Assembly: GCF_032716425.1 (NCBI RefSeq)
Contig: NZ_CP090420.1
Location: 558,001-622,000 of the forward strand
Direction: 5' to 3'
Origin: Pseudoalteromonas sp. N1230-9
GTDB lineage: Bacteria; Pseudomonadota; Gammaproteobacteria; Enterobacterales; Alteromonadaceae
Length of the DNA stretch: 64,000 nucleotides
The notes under the pieces were generated by a model. The model worked only from the letters and a program-made list of their open reading frames with translations, did not search any database and was not told where the DNA came from. The translations under genes and the position numbers were made by a program. Numbering within the stretch: position 1 is the first letter of the stretch; each line of letters starts with the position of its first letter. Positions 1 through 8,936 of the stretch are shown here, in pieces.

Positions 1-568
1 CTTTTGCTACGCGTATTAGCATTATTCTTTTTACACGCTTTAGTAAATCTTTTTTAGTATCAGGTTGTGGGCCCATATTGGGTATGTGAAGGGTAGCTAT
101 TTGAGCTTTTGAAGTTTCAAATAGTTTGAGAAAATTGTCTCGACCTCTAATTTTAAAAGCTAAAATAGGGTTGTCTTCAGCCAAGTCAGCTAATTTTTCA
201 TTAAGAGCTGGTATTACGCTCTCAGAAAGGTTTTCCTCTATAGAGGCTAGTTGCTCTTTGAATTTGCACTCAATAAGTTTAAGTACAGGGTTTTCTGATG
301 AGATATTTTCTTCTGTAGGAGTAAATGAATTAAGTTTTTTGGCTGCATATTCATAATACTCTTTAGCGACTTCATCGATGGGTAAAGTTTTTAGCTTAAT
401 TGCGTGGCGAACCTCAAGCAAATGGAATAAGACTTTTTTTGCATTTCTTTTACTATCTCTGCGAGATCTATAAAAGAAAGCAACAGCGCCTGTTAATGCT
501 ATTATGAGAGCTACAGTAGCTGTAATTAGAGCTGAGATGATTTTAGTGTCTTGTAAAAAAGCTTCCAT
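1..568 (-). CDS. Unknown membrane-anchored protein (3' part missing)
   Basis: An open frame runs on the minus strand from an ATG at 568 to the window edge, about 189 codons without a stop, so the C-terminus lies outside the window. The start is supported by an AGGAA ribosome binding site about six bases upstream. The N-terminus has one hydrophobic helix at about residues 8-30 (ALITATVALIIALTGAVAFF) followed by a basic stretch (RSRRDSKR), which suggests a single-pass protein with a cytoplasmic, charged and probably helical body. I do not recognise a family. It lies upstream of nothing in the window on this strand, but the helicase gene at 599-3751 ends only 30 bases before its start, so the two may be co-transcribed. 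Confidence 0.7.
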   Translation of the reverse strand, partial: MEAFLQDTKIISALITATVALIIALTGAVAFFYRSRRDSKRNAKKVLFHLLEVRHAIKLKTLPIDEVAKEYYEYAAKKLNSFTPTEENISSENPVLKLIECKFKEQLASIEENLSESVIPALNEKLADLAEDNPILAFKIRGRDNFLKLFETSKAQIATLHIPNMGPQPDTKKDLLKRVKRIMLIRVAK

Positions 569-598
569 TTATAATTCCTATATAAAACTTATTACTAA

Positions 599-3500
599 TC
601 ACCCAACCGCCAATTTTCCAGCCTCATGCCACATTTCGTTTGGCATGGGGCTTACTAATTCCCATGTTATGTTCATAGGCTGGCTGCCGCTGTGGCTTTG
701 ATATTTAACCTCGCCATAGTTCACAAATCCCATGGTTCGGCCGTTTTCATCTTTGCTTTGTTCACGCACAAACAGCAAGATGGTTTTGCCTGTTTGTTGG
801 TGCTGAATGTAGCTTAGGCCGCGGCCATGTTCTGGTCGGGCGCTGTTTTGCGTTTGCCAATGAAACAAGGTTGAGCTGATTGCATAGTCGTGATACAGCG
901 TTGTTGGTGAGTAGGTTTTTTCGCATTTATTGAGCGTGACGAATAGTAGCTCTAAATTTTGTTCTTTGAACTCTAATACACCTTCGCGAGCGGTCGATTT
1001 TTTATCAAACGTATGCGCGCCGAACGCCGCTAATATTTGTTGGCGAGTGTAGCGGCTGTGCAATTTTATTGCATGGTTTGGTAAGCACGCTAAGTCACTT
1101 TCTTGTTGCTGAATACGATTTATTAAAAGCACAATCACTTCTGATAACTCTTGTTGTAATAACGGGTTTTTTAGTGCTTGTAAGCTTTGCTTAAGGGATT
1201 TAAACCCTAGACTTGTGCCAGTGTTATCCCAAAAATTGTAATGAGCCATGAGTGAATACTGTTGATTTTGAGGTGTTATCTCAATGCTAAAGTCGCTGTT
1301 ACATAAATCGCGTAAAAAGCACAAATAGCTCAGTGAATCACAGCTAAGTAATTGCGTATTTATAGCTCTGTAATAGGCACTATATATATCAACTTGATCT
1401 GCTGGAATATCATCGTCTTTTAACCAATGCCAACCGCCATGCCTTGTATCTTTCGGTTTATAAATATCTTCTAGTGTGACTTGTGGGTTTATACGTAAAA
1501 AGTTACTTAGTGTTAACTCGTCGCTTGTATGATGAGAATAACTGTTTATAAGCTGTTGCAAACGGCGTTTGCTGTTTGTTGCTTGTTGTATATTACGTAA
1601 AATAGTTTTTTGCGTGCGTTCTTGTAGCTCTATACGACAGCCCAGCGGCAAGTGCGGAAAGTTATTTTCTATTTCGGTTTTTATTGGCTGGTTACTTTTT
1701 CCAACGAGTGCGCGAAACTTATTGGCAAAGTCGTATTCGGGGCGAGCGTTACCAACAAAGTCGAGTACAGTACAACATTGCTTTTGGCTGTTGTCGGGTA
1801 AACGTAGGCCACGACCTAATTGCTGTAAAAATAGCGTTAGGCTCTCGGTTGGACGCAAAAAGAGCAGGGTATCTACTTCTGGAATATCGACCCCTTCGTT
1901 AAAAATATCAACGACGCAGAGTATGTGTATTTCACCTCGTCTAAGCGCCTGCTGTTTGTGTTTTCGTTCACTAGTATTTTTACTGGTAAGTACGTCTGCA
2001 CTTATACCTGCAAGGTTAAACTTACTGGCCATAAACTCAGCATGATCTTGGCTTACACAAAATGCTAATGCCTTAATAGCGTTAATATTTGTAACGATGT
2101 CGTTGAGACTCGATATGATTTTATTCGCGCGATTATTCTCGCCTGTATATAGCTTACTAAGCTCACTAATATCGTAACGACCGCCTCGCCACGTTACCGT
2201 GCTTAAATCTGTATCGTCATCAAGGCCAAAGTATTGGAACGGGCATAAATGGCGCTGATTTATGGCTTCTGGTAAGCGGACCTCTGCGGCAATAACACCA
2301 CAGAAATCTTCTAATATATTTGCCCCATCTTGCCTTTCAGGTGTGGCCGTTAACCCTAATAAAATGTTTGGCTTGAAGTAATTAAGAATGCCACGGTAAC
2401 TGTTAGCACTTACGTGATGCACTTCATCAATAACAATATAATCATAAAAATCAGCACTCAATTTTATGTTGTCGATTTGGTTGTTAAGGGTTTGAATTGA
2501 GGCAAATAATTGGTCGTATCTTTGAGGTTTGTAGTTGCCAACCCAAAGCTCGCCAAAATCATTATTTTTTAGCACTCCACGATATGCGCTTTGTGCTTGA
2601 GTGAGGATTTCTTCTCGGTGAGCAACAAATAAAAAGTTGGCATTTGGTTTTTTGTCGTACACGGTTTTAAAATCAAATGCAGATATGATTGTTTTACCTG
2701 TGCCTGTTGCTGCCACTACTAAGTTTTTAAAGCGATTGTGAACGCTTCGTTCAACACTTAGTTTTTCTAAAATAGCTAATTGATGAGTTTTAGGGGTTAT
2801 ATCAAAATAGAACTGGTTACTTGCTTGTCCTTTACCACGCTGTTCATTCAGTGAGTTTATTAGCTTTTCTTTACATTCAACTTTACCACTAAACAGTTCA
2901 AAGTCTGGTGATTGCCAGTAGGTTTCAAAGGTGCTTTTGGTTTTAGCGATAATATGCGGAATTTCTTGCGCTGTAATTTTTAAATTCCATTCAAGGCCGC
3001 TGGTGAGTGCCGAATGCGATAAGTTAGACGAACCAATATAGCCAGTATGAAAACCGGTGTTACGCATAAATAAGTAAGATTTTGCGTGTAAACGTTCTTG
3101 CTGATTGTTATAGCTTAGTTTTACTTCAGTGTTTGGTAGGCTTGCCAAAAACTCAACCGCTTTAGCATCTGTTGCCCCCATGTAAGAGGTGGTGATAACT
3201 TTTAGTTTGTTACCACTTTTGGTAAAGGCTTCAAGTTCATTTTTAAATATTCTTAGCCCTGTCCACTTTATAAATGAAACTAACCAGTAAATAGTGTCGG
3301 CCGATTTTATCTCACGCTTTAATTCTGTCTCTAGCGATATACCCGCATTCGCGCCACTAAATAATTCGCTTTGGGAAAGCCCTGTTAATGGAAATATATT
3401 TTTGGCGTAGTCTTTGAGGTTTGCTGCAATTGGGTTTTCAGTATTGAATAGTGCAGTGAGGATTCTACCTTGGCTATCTATTAGGTTTTCACTTATTAGC

Positions 3501-3751
3501 TCATCATCTCGAATATGATCTTTAAGCCAAAAAACTAAGTTATTTGCTAGATTGATTTGCTCTTGTAAGCGATTATTTGAACTAGGTATAGCATCAATCG
3601 CGTGAGCAATTAACTTACCTAAAAATCGAGACAGCCAAGTAGCAGCTTCTGCTGATTCAAGTTGGCGTTCTCCGACATAAAACTGTTCACGATCTAGGTG
3701 TTGCTCGATTACTTGCGTAATCAGCTGCTCGTAAATACCAACCTGTTCCAT
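599..3751 (-). CDS. PLD-nuclease / superfamily 2 helicase / DUF3427-type protein
   Basis: A 1050-residue protein combining a phospholipase-D-like nuclease module with an SF2 DEAD/DEAH helicase, an architecture typical of DUF3427 helicases found in restriction and defence neighbourhoods. The PLD motif is HAKSYLF at about residues 222-228 followed by GSSN near 240. The helicase has a Walker A (ATGTGKT, about 348-354), DEVHH (about 442-446), LTATPERQDG (about 467-476) and the arginine-finger motif QQLGRGLRLP. A long C-terminal region of about 400 residues would be the DUF3427 part. I start at 3751 rather than the longer frame to 3808, because AGGGAG lies seven bases upstream. A role in DNA restriction or repair is inference from family and architecture; no methylase or specificity gene is adjacent. 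Confidence 0.85.
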   Translation of the reverse strand: MEQVGIYEQLITQVIEQHLDREQFYVGERQLESAEAATWLSRFLGKLIAHAIDAIPSSNNRLQEQINLANNLVFWLKDHIRDDELISENLIDSQGRILTALFNTENPIAANLKDYAKNIFPLTGLSQSELFSGANAGISLETELKREIKSADTIYWLVSFIKWTGLRIFKNELEAFTKSGNKLKVITTSYMGATDAKAVEFLASLPNTEVKLSYNNQQERLHAKSYLFMRNTGFHTGYIGSSNLSHSALTSGLEWNLKITAQEIPHIIAKTKSTFETYWQSPDFELFSGKVECKEKLINSLNEQRGKGQASNQFYFDITPKTHQLAILEKLSVERSVHNRFKNLVVAATGTGKTIISAFDFKTVYDKKPNANFLFVAHREEILTQAQSAYRGVLKNNDFGELWVGNYKPQRYDQLFASIQTLNNQIDNIKLSADFYDYIVIDEVHHVSANSYRGILNYFKPNILLGLTATPERQDGANILEDFCGVIAAEVRLPEAINQRHLCPFQYFGLDDDTDLSTVTWRGGRYDISELSKLYTGENNRANKIISSLNDIVTNINAIKALAFCVSQDHAEFMASKFNLAGISADVLTSKNTSERKHKQQALRRGEIHILCVVDIFNEGVDIPEVDTLLFLRPTESLTLFLQQLGRGLRLPDNSQKQCCTVLDFVGNARPEYDFANKFRALVGKSNQPIKTEIENNFPHLPLGCRIELQERTQKTILRNIQQATNSKRRLQQLINSYSHHTSDELTLSNFLRINPQVTLEDIYKPKDTRHGGWHWLKDDDIPADQVDIYSAYYRAINTQLLSCDSLSYLCFLRDLCNSDFSIEITPQNQQYSLMAHYNFWDNTGTSLGFKSLKQSLQALKNPLLQQELSEVIVLLINRIQQQESDLACLPNHAIKLHSRYTRQQILAAFGAHTFDKKSTAREGVLEFKEQNLELLFVTLNKCEKTYSPTTLYHDYAISSTLFHWQTQNSARPEHGRGLSYIQHQQTGKTILLFVREQSKDENGRTMGFVNYGEVKYQSHSGSQPMNITWELVSPMPNEMWHEAGKLAVG

Positions 3752-3868
3752 AACGACTCCCTGTTTTCGAACAGTCAGTTTACTAAAATAAATAATGAAA
3801 ACAAACAATAACTTGATTGGTAATTTGCAGGCTTTAGTTACGGTTACACCCCGTGTTCATACCCGAAA

Positions 3869-4086
3869 TTGAATTAATTATGGGTAATTAACAGCGTAGC
3901 GGAATTTTGTTCCCGACAAATTCCAAGTACCTAAATCCTTTTAGGCAATGCTGTAACCAGCGTAGCTTGGTCATGGGTGAAAAACGTAGTTTTGAACGAG
4001 AGGATATGGATATCCGAACTGGGGTGCGTACAGGGATGTGAAAGCTGTGCCTATCTACGCTGGTTACGTTCATTTAATTAATTCAA
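3869..4086. repeat. MITE-like inverted-repeat element in a 477-bp gap
   Basis: The gap between the helicase and the NERD gene holds a 218-bp segment bounded by a perfect 12-bp inverted pair, TTGAATTAATTA at 3869-3880 and TAATTAATTCAA at 4075-4086. A second, inner pair follows: AACAGCGTAG at 3890-3899 against CTACGCTGGTT at 4055-4065. A further copy of AACCAGCGTAG sits at 3955-3965 in the left-arm orientation. No transposase is present. An open frame of 61 codons inside it is rich in Arg/Ser and is not believable as a gene. The nested terminal repeats suggest a non-autonomous mobile element or an intergenic repeat family. Copies elsewhere in the genome would be needed to confirm it. I see nothing else convincing from 4087 to 4228. 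Confidence 0.45.
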
Positions 4087-4228
4087 ATTGAGGAAACAGT
4101 GTGAATCTCGGGGCGCCGAGCGATTCCAAAGAAAAGTCGGCGGTTACTTTTTTTTGGTTGTTAGTGTCAACGCGACAGAATTTAAAAATTAATGTATAAA
4201 TAAGCTGTTGTTAAAACAGGGAATGCTA

Positions 4229-5101
4229 ATGGAAAACTTATTAAATCAAGGACTAAGTCTTTTATTTATTGTCCTTGGGGCCTACTCAATACTTGGTGTT
4301 TTATTCTTTAAGTTATGGGTACATCAAAAAAATGCTAAATTACCTGTTGAGCGCAAAAAGCTTTTGCGTTTAGCTGCACAGACATTGAATGACCAAGTTA
4401 ATGACAAAATATTTGACGTTGTAGGTTACATATTTTTAGCAGTATTAATTATCACCTTGCCTTTTGCGCTAAAGGGTATTGCTGAGATGTTTGCAAGTGG
4501 TGAATTAAACTACTTTTTTATTAGTATTATATTTTTAGGGTTAATTTATACTGCCAGAAAGTTATGGCTTGAGTCAGACAAACTTATAAAATTAAAACTT
4601 GGGCGGGATGCTGAGTTAGCCGTTGCATCAGAGTTGATTGAGCTGCAATCACATGGTTACCAAGTATTTCATGATATTCAGGCAGATGGCTTTAATATTG
4701 ATCATCTGGTTATTGGTTCAAATGGTGTTTTTGCAATTGAGACAAAAGGGCGGCATAAGCGCATAAAAGATGACATCAATTATAAAGTAAGGTTTGAAAA
4801 TAACTTTCTTGCCTTTCCTTCATGGAATGAGAGTAAGCCTATTGATCAAACAGAGCGGCAAGCTCAATGGGTCTATAAATGGTTGAGTGAGGCCACAGGT
4901 TATAGTACGCAAATAACACCTATTTTGTGCTTTCCAGGTTGGTTTGTAGAATTAAAACAACGACCACCATTCCCTATCGTTTCTCATAAACAGTTGAGCA
5001 AAGCCATCTTATCGATGCGCCAAAATCAGCTAGATGAAACTATACAAAAGGCTATTTGCTATCAAGTTGTTCAAAGGTGCCTAAATAGTTCCAAAGCCTA
5101 A
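4229..5101 (+). CDS. Membrane protein with NERD nuclease-related domain
   Basis: A 290-residue protein with three likely membrane segments in the first 120 residues (about 8-28, 68-88 and 95-112) followed by a NERD domain. The NERD signature is visible as LGRDAELAVASELI, then DHLVIGSNGVFAIETKGR, where the Asp and the E-x-K pair match the restriction-endonuclease-like core. The start was placed at the second ATG, because AGGGA lies six bases upstream; longer starts at 4208 (TTG) and 4223 would lie on or before the ribosome site. NERD proteins are presumed nucleic-acid-processing enzymes, mostly uncharacterised. The location next to a PLD-helicase hints at an accessory or defence setting, but no operon links them because the genes are on opposite strands. 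Confidence 0.85.
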   Translation: MENLLNQGLSLLFIVLGAYSILGVLFFKLWVHQKNAKLPVERKKLLRLAAQTLNDQVNDKIFDVVGYIFLAVLIITLPFALKGIAEMFASGELNYFFISIIFLGLIYTARKLWLESDKLIKLKLGRDAELAVASELIELQSHGYQVFHDIQADGFNIDHLVIGSNGVFAIETKGRHKRIKDDINYKVRFENNFLAFPSWNESKPIDQTERQAQWVYKWLSEATGYSTQITPILCFPGWFVELKQRPPFPIVSHKQLSKAILSMRQNQLDETIQKAICYQVVQRCLNSSKA

Positions 5102-5187
5102 ATTACTTGCATGGTTATTTTGAACCACGTAATTGATTATTACTTTTAAATGTAAAGGTGGGTCCTTATAGGGGGAAAGCTTTTTGT

Positions 5188-5265
5188 ATGCTGAAAGTAC
5201 ATGTTTGGACACCTCATGAGGTATTGCGTTACGCTAAAGAGCTTGCAGAAACGGAAAATGCATAA
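5188..5265 (+). CDS. Possible 25-residue leader ORF
   Basis: A short frame begins with ATG after a purine-rich AGGGGGAAAG about eight bases upstream and ends with TAA two bases before the start of the deacetylase gene. It encodes MLKVHVWTPHEVLRYAKELA plus five residues. It may be a translated leader coupled to the next gene, or the remnant of a longer gene. I do not recognise it, and a chance frame cannot be excluded. Confidence 0.25.
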   Translation: MLKVHVWTPHEVLRYAKELAETENA

Positions 5266-5267
5266 AT

Positions 5268-6185
5268 ATGAAAGTTATTTATGAACCACGCTTTAACTAT
5301 CAGCTAGGATTACTGAAGTATTTGCATCCATTTGATGGTGAAAAGTTTGCTAAAGTGGTATCTGAACTTGGTAGTGTGGATGTTGAAGTAATCCAACCGA
5401 ATGAACCAATTTCTACTGATATAATTAACGAGTACCTCAATGAGCTAATGAGAAAATTGGTCTTGAGTCGAACGCTTATTTTCCGTGCCCTTGAAGTTCC
5501 TAAAATTCCTTTTGTTAGCTTTGATTTTCTAGATAAAAAAATCTTAACGCCTATGCGTTTAGCTGTTTCGGGTACTCTATTAGGTGCCGAAAAAGCGCTA
5601 GAGTCTGGTGAGACTATGTGGAATTTATCTGGTGGCTTTCATCATGCTAGTAATTTAAATATGGAAGGGTTTTGTATTTATAATGATATTGGCATTACCT
5701 ACCAGCAATTACGAAAAAATGGCCATTTAAGCGAAACAGATAAAGTGTTGATTATTGACGTTGATGCTCATCATGGCAACGGTAATGCGTATTCATTTAA
5801 AGATAACGAAAACGTACATTTGTTAGATGTATACAATGAAGATATTTACCCAACATCGAGCTTTACCCGCAATAGAGTGAATTTTCCTGTGCCATTAAAA
5901 AGCGGTGTCGAAGGCGAAGAGTATTTGACTAAACTTAATCAAGCGCTCGAATTAGTGATTGATGAATATGCTTTGGCTTTTGTAATTGCAGGAACAGATG
6001 TACTGGCCGTTGATAAACTGGGTGGCTTTAAACTTACAATAGAAGATGTTGTTGAGCGTGAAAAGAGTGTTTTATCTCGTTTAAAAAGCCTAAATATACC
6101 AACCGTCGTTACTGGCGGCGGGGGTTACTCAAAACAAAGTGCATCAGCTATTGCTGCTGCACTTAGAGCGTGTACGGCCTTATAG
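5268..6185 (+). CDS. Histone-deacetylase-family (AcuC/class II-like) deacetylase
   Basis: A 305-residue member of the arginase/deacetylase fold, close to the normal size of bacterial HDAC-like proteins. The catalytic His pair is in GGFHHASN (H125, H126). The zinc ligands are in IDVDAHHGNG (D166, H168), with the third metal Asp in GTDVLAVD, and the substrate-channel glycines are in GGGGYS near residue 286. The enzyme is expected to be a cytoplasmic zinc amidohydrolase that removes acetyl or similar acyl groups from a protein, polyamine or small molecule; the substrate cannot be read from the sequence. It follows a possible 25-residue leader frame by two bases and is transcribed toward an unrelated convergent gene. 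Confidence 0.9.
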   Translation: MKVIYEPRFNYQLGLLKYLHPFDGEKFAKVVSELGSVDVEVIQPNEPISTDIINEYLNELMRKLVLSRTLIFRALEVPKIPFVSFDFLDKKILTPMRLAVSGTLLGAEKALESGETMWNLSGGFHHASNLNMEGFCIYNDIGITYQQLRKNGHLSETDKVLIIDVDAHHGNGNAYSFKDNENVHLLDVYNEDIYPTSSFTRNRVNFPVPLKSGVEGEEYLTKLNQALELVIDEYALAFVIAGTDVLAVDKLGGFKLTIEDVVEREKSVLSRLKSLNIPTVVTGGGGYSKQSASAIAAALRACTAL

Positions 6186-6206
6186 AGGCGTTAATTTTTT
6201 TAAAAT

Positions 6207-6240
6207 CACAAACACCAAGCACAATGCTGTGGTGTTTGTG
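6207..6240. terminator. Hairpin between convergent genes
   Basis: CACAAACACCA and TGGTGTTTGTG form an 11-bp perfect stem, and the loop contains an inner AGC/GCT pair. It sits between the convergent deacetylase and the 6259-6969 gene. It probably acts as a shared terminator, although a strong T-run is lacking on the plus strand. Confidence 0.55.
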
Positions 6241-6258
6241 TATTATAAAGGCTTTGTT

Positions 6259-6969
6259 TTATGCAAAGCCCGTTTCAATATCGCGGAAAGTCCATTGGCC
6301 GTTTGAGTCGGCAATATCAATTAACTCACACGCTTTTTTATTCCATGCTGCTAAGCAGGTAATGTAGTTTGTTAGTTGGTGAAAAGCGCGGTCGGGTGCA
6401 TCGGGGCGAATTCTTGACATTGAGTAGCTTGAATAAGTTGCGCCACTTCCTACCCAACTTACGATTGAAGAAGCAACGCCGCCGCCAGGAATAACAAAAC
6501 CCGCTGTTGTTGTAACAAGGCCAAGTATTGTTGCGGCTTTTTCTACACTGTTACCCGTTTTCATAATATCTTCGCTGAGTATAGGGTGTAGTAAAGCGAG
6601 TAAGTTAGTTGCTTGGGGTTGGTTAGAAGCAACAGCAACATCATTAGATGTTATTGGCACGTTCCCAGGAGCAGACGCACCTCCTCGCATAGCGGGAAGT
6701 AAACTGTTGAAAGATTTTTGGCTACGGTTACTTGTTGAAAAAGTCACAGATTCTGTACTTAAGCCGCCCGCTTTTACACGTTTTTGATCTTTTGGTGTGA
6801 TGGTTGATTTATACGTTCGTTGTAAGCGACGATAAACAGCTGCGCTACATTGTGTCATTTGTATTGCTAGGGCTGCTTGATCTTTAAACTCTCGCCCGAT
6901 TGCGCGATCTGAAAGTTGGGTTAACTGTGCTTTTTTCTTCAGCACGTGTTGGCCAATTATAATATCCAT
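6259..6969 (-). CDS. Unknown 236-residue protein with a Gly-rich hydrophobic segment
   Basis: I do not recognise a family. The first 70 residues are basic and helical (RRLQRTYKSTITPKDQKR). The middle is Ser/Asn-rich and low in complexity. A hydrophobic, glycine-rich stretch follows at about residues 150-175 (LGLVTTTAGFVIPGGGVASS), which could cross or insert into a membrane. The C-terminal 50 residues contain a Cys-Trp-Cys-type patch (CLAAWNKKAC). There is no signal peptide. The gene stands alone, convergent with the deacetylase, with a plausible AAGGATA ribosome site before its start. Confidence 0.7.
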   Translation of the reverse strand: MDIIIGQHVLKKKAQLTQLSDRAIGREFKDQAALAIQMTQCSAAVYRRLQRTYKSTITPKDQKRVKAGGLSTESVTFSTSNRSQKSFNSLLPAMRGGASAPGNVPITSNDVAVASNQPQATNLLALLHPILSEDIMKTGNSVEKAATILGLVTTTAGFVIPGGGVASSIVSWVGSGATYSSYSMSRIRPDAPDRAFHQLTNYITCLAAWNKKACELIDIADSNGQWTFRDIETGFA

Positions 6970-7185
6970 AAAATATCCTTATTAAAATCCTATGGCCAGA
7001 ATTCTATCATGATTATTTGTAATGTTAATATGCTAAAAATAAATTTTGGGTACTTTATATAGCCCTAAAATAAATAGAGTTTTGTTTATTTTATGTTATA
7101 AAAGGCAGGAAAGTTCTGAGACTATTTATATTTTTTAGTCGATAATATTTGTAGGGAAAGTAATTAACAACATTGATGTGAAATT

Positions 7186-7659
7186 ATGAATAAATGGATT
7201 TTATTACTCGCTAGTTTATTAGTGAGCCCAACTTCAATTGCCAACGAGCAATACTCTCAAAACCAATGCGATAACATTAAAGCTGAACGTGAGTCTATTC
7301 GTAAAAGAATGAATCGCGGTTATAGCGCACAACAAGGTGAACGTTGGAATAAGCGCTCCGACGAGCTGTTTACTTTGCTGGCAAGACATTGCAAAAAACC
7401 GACAAAAAGCGCAGGTAATGGCGGTAACTATAGTTATCGGTCAAACCCGACAGGGCTTTTAAATACGAAAGTATATAACTCTACGGTTTATTCTAATTCA
7501 TACAATGATGATGAAAAACGTAAAGCGTGGGGAGAGTTTTATAAGCTGCCAGAGCGCTGTAGAGCAAAGAAAATCCAGCAAGCGGATTTCGTATGGTGTA
7601 GTGAAAACAAAGTTGAGCAAAAAGCCTTGTTTGAATCTACTTGGAATGCTCAGCCTTAA
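7186..7659 (+). CDS. Secreted protein with two-cysteine module (paralogue of 11657-12352)
   Basis: A 157-residue protein with a clear signal peptide (MNKWILLLASLLVSPTSIAN) and therefore probably periplasmic. The mature part begins with a helical module bounded by two cysteines (QCDNIKAERE to RHCKKP, about 40 residues apart). After a Ser/Tyr/Asn-rich linker comes a C-terminal motif of the type FYKLPERCRAKKIQQADFVWC then ENK. Both modules are shared with the protein at 11657-12352, and the N-terminal one also with the acidic protein at 12406-14496. The function is unknown. The conserved cysteines suggest disulphides formed in the periplasm. No strong ribosome site is seen. Confidence 0.7.
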   Translation: MNKWILLLASLLVSPTSIANEQYSQNQCDNIKAERESIRKRMNRGYSAQQGERWNKRSDELFTLLARHCKKPTKSAGNGGNYSYRSNPTGLLNTKVYNSTVYSNSYNDDEKRKAWGEFYKLPERCRAKKIQQADFVWCSENKVEQKALFESTWNAQP

Positions 7660-7778
7660 ACCGAAATTAGGCCTGTTTTTTAGTTACTTTCTTACACACG
7701 TAGCAGTGGCTTTATGCCGCGACGGTAAGTTATTAAAAGTAGCTTATTAGAACGCGATGTAAAATCGCTGCAATCATT

Positions 7779-8633
7779 TTATAGCTCTATCACATCCCCT
7801 TGTAAGCTAGGGGAGTGAGCAATGCTGTTTTGCAGTTGTTCTATTAAGATCTGGGCATTGGCAGAGGGTGTGCGTGAATGTGGCCAGAGGGCGTAAATAG
7901 GCCTTGCAGGTAAATTGTGTGGCGTATCTAGGTAATTAAATTGATTAGTGTCTTTAATGCAGGCTATTTCACTCATGGGGAGTATGCCTGCAGCATAGCC
8001 TGCTTCAATCATTTTTCTGGCGATTGTAATATCAAAACAAAAGCTTATTTGTTCATACTCTTTTTTTAATTTGTTTAGCAAACCACTGGGTAGTTGTGAC
8101 TCAGAGTAGGGGATTATTAAACGTGATTTAGGTACGCCTTGTTTTGTTATAAGTTTAATTGCAATCATACCTAAGCGCTTTTGGTAGTAGCTAGAGTCTT
8201 GCTGTTCGCCAATACGAATAGCTAAGTCAAAACGTTTTTGGCTTAACTGGCTATTGGCATTGCTTGGGTAAATGTGGAGGTTTAACGTAGGGTTTGCCAT
8301 CGCAAATTGATTAATTGCGCCCATTAGTGGACCCGCAATGATGTTTTGTGGGCACAACAAGTAAAAGTCTTTTGCGGTAGGCGAGTCGTTTAATTGTGCT
8401 AACTGACTATTGAGAGCAAGCACTTGCTCGCCTAACTCGTTATAAAGTGACTCGCCTTTGGCGGTTAACACAATGCCTCTGGCCGTGCGTTGTAATAATG
8501 GCTCACCGAGCTTGCCTTCGAGTGTTTGAATGCGCCGAGAAAGCGTTGATAGATTCAGTCCTAAATCTTTTGCTGTTTGGCTCATGCTTTTACGGCGGGC
8601 TATTTCGATAAATAAATGCAGATCATCCAGCAT
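7779..8633 (-). CDS. LysR-family transcriptional regulator
   Basis: A 284-residue regulator of normal LysR size. The winged helix-turn-helix is in residues 1-60 (RRKSMSQTAKDLGLNLSTLS and RRIQTLEGKLGEPLLQR), followed by a periplasmic-binding-fold effector domain (SNANSQLSQKRFDLAIRIG is typical). It is divergent from the DUF2798/ABM-monooxygenase pair 81 bases away, the classical position of a LysR protein that controls its neighbours. The effector is unknown; the ABM enzyme suggests a quinone-like or electrophilic compound, which is inference. Confidence 0.92.
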   Translation of the reverse strand: MLDDLHLFIEIARRKSMSQTAKDLGLNLSTLSRRIQTLEGKLGEPLLQRTARGIVLTAKGESLYNELGEQVLALNSQLAQLNDSPTAKDFYLLCPQNIIAGPLMGAINQFAMANPTLNLHIYPSNANSQLSQKRFDLAIRIGEQQDSSYYQKRLGMIAIKLITKQGVPKSRLIIPYSESQLPSGLLNKLKKEYEQISFCFDITIARKMIEAGYAAGILPMSEIACIKDTNQFNYLDTPHNLPARPIYALWPHSRTPSANAQILIEQLQNSIAHSPSLQGDVIEL

Positions 8634-8652
8634 ACGACTCCCTCAATCTTAG

Positions 8653-8691
8653 TTTGCATTTTCGTGACTGTTGCCACTTGGGCTATGCAAA
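8653..8691. promoter_or_regulatory. Candidate LysR operator region
   Basis: The divergent intergenic region contains TTTGCAT at 8653-8659 and ATGCAAA at 8685-8691, a perfect inverted pair 25 bases apart. It lies between the LysR gene and its likely target operon, where a tetrameric LysR protein would bind two sites. The assignment rests only on symmetry and position. Confidence 0.3.
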
Positions 8692-8714
8692 TATAGTAAC
8701 GCCAAGGAGGACAT

Positions 8715-8936
8715 ATGAAAATTCATTTTACATTTACTGCGGTATTTTCGTTTTTAATGTCGTTTTTGCTTTCGGCATGGGTTACCTATGTCAATTTAGG
8801 GCTAAGCGATACATTTTTAGCAAGCTGGATGAAGGCGTTTGCCAATGCATGGCCTGCTGCTTTTGTGGTGGCTTTTACGGTTGCGCCGCCAATAAGGGCA
8901 TTGGTTTTAAAATTATACGCTAAGGAGTTAGTATGA
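8715..8936 (+). CDS. DUF2798-type small membrane protein
   Basis: A 73-residue protein with two membrane helices. It shows the DUF2798 pattern: a WM-x-AxxNAWPAAF core at about residues 38-52, followed by APPIRALV at the end of the second helix. The length is typical for the family, whose function is unknown. The start has an AGGAGG site at ideal distance. Its last four bases overlap the start of the ABM monooxygenase (ATGA), so the two are translationally coupled and probably controlled by the divergent LysR regulator. Confidence 0.85.
   Translation: MKIHFTFTAVFSFLMSFLLSAWVTYVNLGLSDTFLASWMKAFANAWPAAFVVAFTVAPPIRALVLKLYAKELV

Noticed and set aside
1569..2045. 158-codon plus-strand frame
   Set aside because: Antisense to the well-supported helicase core; it has no recognisable protein features.
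3888..4073. 61-codon minus-strand frame inside the inverted-repeat element
   Set aside because: No ribosome site, composition unlike the neighbours, and it lies between the arms of a structured repeat; more likely non-coding.
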